A stretch of DNA of 64,000 bases. Source: Nitrospirales bacterium. Lineage in GTDB: Bacteria > Nitrospirota > Nitrospiria > Nitrospirales > UBA8639. The DNA lies in assembly GCA_022828225.1 (NCBI GenBank), contig JAJEJG010000005.1:62001-126000 (forward strand), written 5' to 3'. The translations under genes were made by a program, and so were the position numbers. The notes under the pieces are model-generated. The model saw only the letters and a list, made by a program, of their open reading frames with translations, did not search any database and had not been told where the DNA came from. Positions 60,478 to 64,000 of the stretch are shown here, piece after piece; the first letter of the stretch is position 1; each line of letters begins with the position of its first letter.

Positions 60478-60638
60478 CAGTTTCAGCGGAGCATCTTAAG
60501 AGGCGTGGTCAACAGGTTCGACAGCCTGTTTCAGATACTTGAGACGAATTGGCCGGAATTACGGGATGGTTCTCTGTCACCCTGAATGGCCTGCTGACGC
60601 TGAGAAATTTCAGAGATAACTCTTCCGAAAAATCCTCG

Positions 60639-61907
60639 ATGACTCCCTCTACTTCAATACGCTTATGGTTCAGGCACCGAATTGAATGGGTCAAGGCGAA
60701 CCCTTTGTTAGCCGTTTTGTTGACCATCCTGTGCGGTCTTCTCGTCGTGCTGTTTTCGGCCTTCGTGGCCGTCATCTTCTTCAAGTCTGTGGAAGTGTGT
60801 ATCGGCCGACTTTTGGGTTCCTCCAATTTAGATTTATTCAGAAAAAAAGAAATCCTGACATTTCTGGGAATCGGTATGGGCGGCATCCTGCTTGCCCTGC
60901 AAGCCGTGATCGCCAATAGGCGTGCCAAGGCGATGGAGGGCACCGCGAAGGCGCAAGCCAAGGCCACGGAGGAACAGGCAAAGGCCAACCAGAACACCGA
61001 GCGAGGGCAGCGGCAGGAACGCCTGAAAAACGCCATTGAGCATCTGGGTGAGAACTCCGACTCAGTGCGCATGGGTGGTGCATACGAACTCTTCCATCTG
61101 GCGCAAGATACTGAAGACTTACGCCAGACCGTCATGGACATTCTCTGCGCCCATATCCGCCGGACAACGGGCGAAGCCGAGTATCAAGAAGGAAAGTATA
61201 AGTGGAAACCCTCGGAAGAAATCCAAAGCCTGCTCACCTTGATGTTTGTAGAGGACCATGAAGTCTTCAAGGGTTGTCGGATCAATTTGCAAGGAAGCTG
61301 GCTAAACGGGGTTACGCTGAACAGGGCACGCCTGCACAGGGCTAAGCTTTTCGAGGTGCATCTGCAGGGAGCTTATCTGAGCGAGGCGCAACTACAAGAG
61401 GTTAATCTGAACAAGGCGTGCATGCAGGGAACTGTCCTGGTCATGGCGCACCTGCAGGGAGCCTACCTGATGTTGGCGCAGCTGCATGGGTCTATTCTGA
61501 TTGGAGCACACCTGCAAGGGACAAATCTGAGCCGGGCGCAACTGCAAGGGGCTGATCTTCGTTCTACACAACTACAAGGTGTTAGAAGTGATATAAAAGA
61601 TAGCCAACAATCATTTGCTGATCGTATGAGAAATGCGGCAAACAAAGAAACTGATCTATCCGAAGTGACTTTCACGGGTGGATTGAACCGCGAAATTGTC
61701 GACTCTGTCGTCGAGAATTTTTCCGATGAAGAAGCAAGGGAGTTGCGAAAGATACTGGAACCCCACATCGACAAGCCAGCAAGCAATGAACTGCCGGATG
61801 ACAGCGGTGCCATTACTGAAGCTTACACCGAAGAAGAAGCTGAACCATGGATTGCCGAATACGAAGAAGCCATGTCAGCGGTCCCGAAAGCTGATAACGG
61901 ACAGTAA
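60639..61907 (+). CDS. Pentapeptide-repeat membrane protein
   Basis: A 422-residue protein from ATG 60639; the track start is a TTG further upstream. It has two membrane spans (VLLTILCGLLVVLFSAFVAVIFF and ILTFLGIGMGGILLALQAV), a coiled-coil region (AKAQAKATEEQAKANQN), and then about seventeen A(D/N)LXX-like repeats (ARLHR, AKLFE, AYLSE, AHLQG, ADLRS), likely a right-handed quadrilateral helix. C-terminal ~100 residues are acidic. It directly precedes the Type III restriction-modification genes (3 bp gap), so it may belong to that operon. Confidence 0.82.
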   Translation: MTPSTSIRLWFRHRIEWVKANPLLAVLLTILCGLLVVLFSAFVAVIFFKSVEVCIGRLLGSSNLDLFRKKEILTFLGIGMGGILLALQAVIANRRAKAMEGTAKAQAKATEEQAKANQNTERGQRQERLKNAIEHLGENSDSVRMGGAYELFHLAQDTEDLRQTVMDILCAHIRRTTGEAEYQEGKYKWKPSEEIQSLLTLMFVEDHEVFKGCRINLQGSWLNGVTLNRARLHRAKLFEVHLQGAYLSEAQLQEVNLNKACMQGTVLVMAHLQGAYLMLAQLHGSILIGAHLQGTNLSRAQLQGADLRSTQLQGVRSDIKDSQQSFADRMRNAANKETDLSEVTFTGGLNREIVDSVVENFSDEEARELRKILEPHIDKPASNELPDDSGAITEAYTEEEAEPWIAEYEEAMSAVPKADNGQ

Positions 61908-61910
61908 CTC

Positions 61911-63485
61911 ATGCCGACCCTGAACTGGCTGACACGTGACGAGGACCTTCGCGCGGCTTCGCGTGTGCCGTATCGGTTGTTGGAAGAGGCGCCGGAGTTG
62001 TCCGCTGGTGATCCGGACGCGGGCAACATGCTGATTCATGGTGATAATCTTGAGGCGTTGAAGGCGCTGTTGCCGTTTTATGCCGGGCAGGTGAAGTGCA
62101 TCTATATTGACCCGCCGTACAACACCAAGTCGGCCTTCGAGCATTACGACGATAATCTGGAACACACCCAATGGCTGGCGATGATGTGGCCGCGCCTGGA
62201 ACTGCTGCGCGAATTGCTGGCCGAAGACGGGGCAATCTGGGCCAATATAGATGATAACGAGGGCCATTATCTGAAGATTATCATGGATGAAGTGTTTGGA
62301 CGGAATAATTTCGTTGCAAACGTGGTATGGCAAAAAAAATCGTCTCCACAAGCTAACTCAATTTGGCTATCTGATAGCCATGACCATATTTTGGTTTTTG
62401 CGAAAAATAGGCTCTTTTGGAGACCAAACCTCTTACCGAGGACATCTACATCTGATTCCAGATACTCAAATCCAGACAACGACCCACGCGGCCTTTGGAC
62501 TTCAAGTGATTTCACCATTAGCTTGACTGGAGGGCAGCGTGGGGCACAATACGCAAAAACCGGTGAAAGTAACAACATTTATGAAATTGTTACTCCCTCC
62601 GGGAGGAAATTGTGGCCAGCAAAAGGAAGGTGTTGGACAACAATCGAATCGAAGTTCCGTGAATTGGTAGCCGATAACCGTATTTGGTTTGGAAAGAAAG
62701 GGAATAACGTCCCACGGTTAAAGCGGTTTCTCTCAGAAGTGCAGGAAGGAATTGTTTGCATGACTATCTGGCCAAGAGCGGAAGTGGGAGATAATCAAGA
62801 CGCCAAGCGCGAAATTGTGCGAATTAATTCCGACGAAGTCTTTGCAACACCAAAACCGGAGACTCTCATAGAGAGAATTCTTGTACTAGCCACCAACCCC
62901 GGTGACCTCGTGCTCGACTCCTTTCTCGGCTCCGGCACCACTGCGGCAGTGGCGCACAAGATGGGGCGACGCTACATCGGCGTTGAAATGGGCGAGCACG
63001 CCGTGACGCATTGCGTCCCCCGCTTGCAAAAAGTCATTGACGGCGAACAGGGCGGCATTTCCAAGTCTGCCGGTTGGCAGGGCGGCGGGGGCTTCCGATT
63101 CTATCGCCTCGGTCCCACCGTGTTCGATGAGCAAGGCCATATTCGGCAGGACATTCGCTTCCCCACCCTGGCCGCCCACGTGTGGTTCAGCGAGACACGG
63201 CGTCCGTGGAACGGTAAAGGCGACTCCCCGTTGCTCGGCCTGTGCGACGACCGCGCTTACGCCCTGCTCTATAATGGCATTCTGGGTGACAAGCGACCGG
63301 CCGGCGGCAACGTGCTGACCCGTGCAACCTTGGCACGGATTCGTGATGAGATCGACGGCATTCAGCCCGGTTTTGGCGGTCCATTGACGGTCTATGGTGA
63401 ACAGTCGCGCCTGACACTGGCAACGCTCGACCGGGAAGGCATCGTCTTCAAGCAGATGCCCTACGACGTAAAAGTCAGAACCTGA
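61911..63485 (+). CDS. mod: Type III restriction-modification: Mod DNA methyltransferase
   Basis: A 524-residue beta-class adenine methyltransferase. Motif IV is IDPPYNT (D67), and FLGSGTTAAVAHKMGRRYIGVE is motif I, in the order IV ... I expected of the beta class. LIHGDNLEALKALLPFYAG is the usual start region. The Mod subunit recognises and methylates the target. The central ~60-280 residues should hold the target-recognition domain and are AT-richer than the ends. The res gene follows 3 bp downstream. Confidence 0.92.
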   Translation: MPTLNWLTRDEDLRAASRVPYRLLEEAPELSAGDPDAGNMLIHGDNLEALKALLPFYAGQVKCIYIDPPYNTKSAFEHYDDNLEHTQWLAMMWPRLELLRELLAEDGAIWANIDDNEGHYLKIIMDEVFGRNNFVANVVWQKKSSPQANSIWLSDSHDHILVFAKNRLFWRPNLLPRTSTSDSRYSNPDNDPRGLWTSSDFTISLTGGQRGAQYAKTGESNNIYEIVTPSGRKLWPAKGRCWTTIESKFRELVADNRIWFGKKGNNVPRLKRFLSEVQEGIVCMTIWPRAEVGDNQDAKREIVRINSDEVFATPKPETLIERILVLATNPGDLVLDSFLGSGTTAAVAHKMGRRYIGVEMGEHAVTHCVPRLQKVIDGEQGGISKSAGWQGGGGFRFYRLGPTVFDEQGHIRQDIRFPTLAAHVWFSETRRPWNGKGDSPLLGLCDDRAYALLYNGILGDKRPAGGNVLTRATLARIRDEIDGIQPGFGGPLTVYGEQSRLTLATLDREGIVFKQMPYDVKVRT

Positions 63486-63488
63486 ATC

Positions 63489-64000
63489 GTGCAACTTAAA
63501 CAGTACCAAACCGACACGCTCAACACGCTACGCCGTTTTTTTGAGCAAGCCCGTCTCGCCGGACCGAAGGCCGCGTACGAGACGATTACTACCGAGCCGG
63601 AGCAGGCTGCGCGGATCGGGCGTTATGCCGGATCGTATGTGCCGCTGGCCAAACTGCCGGGCGTCCCCTACGCCTGCCTGCGCCTGCCGACGGGAGGCGG
63701 GAAAACCCTTCTCGCCGCTCATTCCATCGCGATTGCTCGCGACACCTGGGTGGAAAAGGACTATCCCCTGGTCGTGTGGCTCGTGCCGACCGACAAGATT
63801 CGCCAGCAGACTGCCGAGGCATTGAAGCATTCCCGTCATTTCTACCGGAAAACACTGGACGAGGCGTTCGACGGCCGGGTACGGGTGTTCGACATCGCCG
63901 ACTTTACCCATATCAGACCGCACGACCTGCGTGACCACTGCTGCATCGTGGTGGGCACGATCCAGACCTTGCGTGTCACAAACACCAGCGGCCGCAAGGT
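63489..64000 (+). CDS. res: Type III restriction enzyme Res subunit, N-terminal part (cut by window edge)
   Basis: GTG 63489 starts LKQYQTDTLNTLRRFFEQARLAG; 170 codons remain open to the window end, which is why the track omits it. The helicase P-loop LPTGGGKTLLAAHS (Gly69) and VWLVPTDKIRQQTAEAL are visible. Res is the ATP-dependent helicase-nuclease of the system. The rest lies outside the window. Confidence 0.9.
   Translation, partial: MQLKQYQTDTLNTLRRFFEQARLAGPKAAYETITTEPEQAARIGRYAGSYVPLAKLPGVPYACLRLPTGGGKTLLAAHSIAIARDTWVEKDYPLVVWLVPTDKIRQQTAEALKHSRHFYRKTLDEAFDGRVRVFDIADFTHIRPHDLRDHCCIVVGTIQTLRVTNTSGRK

Overview
The window reads as a chromosomal segment from a Nitrospirota bacterium, most likely a Nitrospira-type nitrite oxidiser. 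This is inferred from a five-gene pyruvate/2-oxoglutarate:ferredoxin oxidoreductase operon of the Nitrospira/Hydrogenobacter type (including a CODH-beta-like extra subunit), diderm envelope genes (LpxC, MlaA, TonB-dependent receptor), a GC-rich codon style, and intergenic spaces full of short palindromic repeats. No rRNA or other taxonomic marker gene is present, so this is an inference.

Layout. 1-4634 (- strand): start of surE, a strong terminator, then the oxidoreductase operon. 5090-11842: housekeeping genes (M23 peptidase, cutA, lipoprotein, thrH-like phosphatase, cation/Ca2+ exchanger, TPR protein, SprT-like protease, tadA). 11859-12153: tRNA-Ser(CGA) followed by a duplicated tRNA tail and a hairpin-rich element. 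12174-25733: a lower-GC defence island downstream of that tRNA. It holds a PLD-nuclease/SNF2 helicase, a Fic protein and an Eco57I-like methylase, then an ImmA/XRE regulator pair. Divergent from the pair is an operon of a bacterial ubiquitin-like system: a polyUbl-E2 fusion, a JAB-E1 fusion, a small Cys-rich DUF6527-like protein and an AAA-TOPRIM (OLD-like) ATPase. 26109-27553: a hypothetical gene and a VapBC-type pair.

27623-37162 holds small stress and signalling genes (DUF1971, rhodanese, HD-GYP, response regulator), trmI, a TbpB-like lipoprotein gene broken by an in-frame stop, NfeD/slipin/TrkA-type membrane genes and a MITE. 37375-58891 holds lpxC, a PLP decarboxylase, a 2OG-oxygenase-like protein, a POT transporter, a TonB-dependent receptor, hydantoinase A/B, an FG-GAP protein, mlaA, several small CxxC proteins, a PQQ-type sugar dehydrogenase, a second copy of the MITE, an M23 peptidase and a topoisomerase IV/gyrase A subunit. 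58965-64000 is a second accessory block: an AbrB/PIN pair, an orphan ParD, an orphan HigA with the stub of its HigB toxin, a pentapeptide-repeat membrane protein, and a Type III restriction-modification locus (mod complete, res cut by the window end).

The most interesting unit is 19930-25733. A repressor/metallopeptidase pair faces a four-gene operon whose reading frames overlap at every junction. That operon carries a ubiquitin-like domain, E2-like, E1-like, JAMM peptidase and Cys-rich modules, and ends in a Toprim ATPase of a kind used as a nuclease effector in phage defence. The core Ubl module belongs to a known class; the tight coupling to the OLD-like ATPase and to ImmA/XRE control is the part worth following up.
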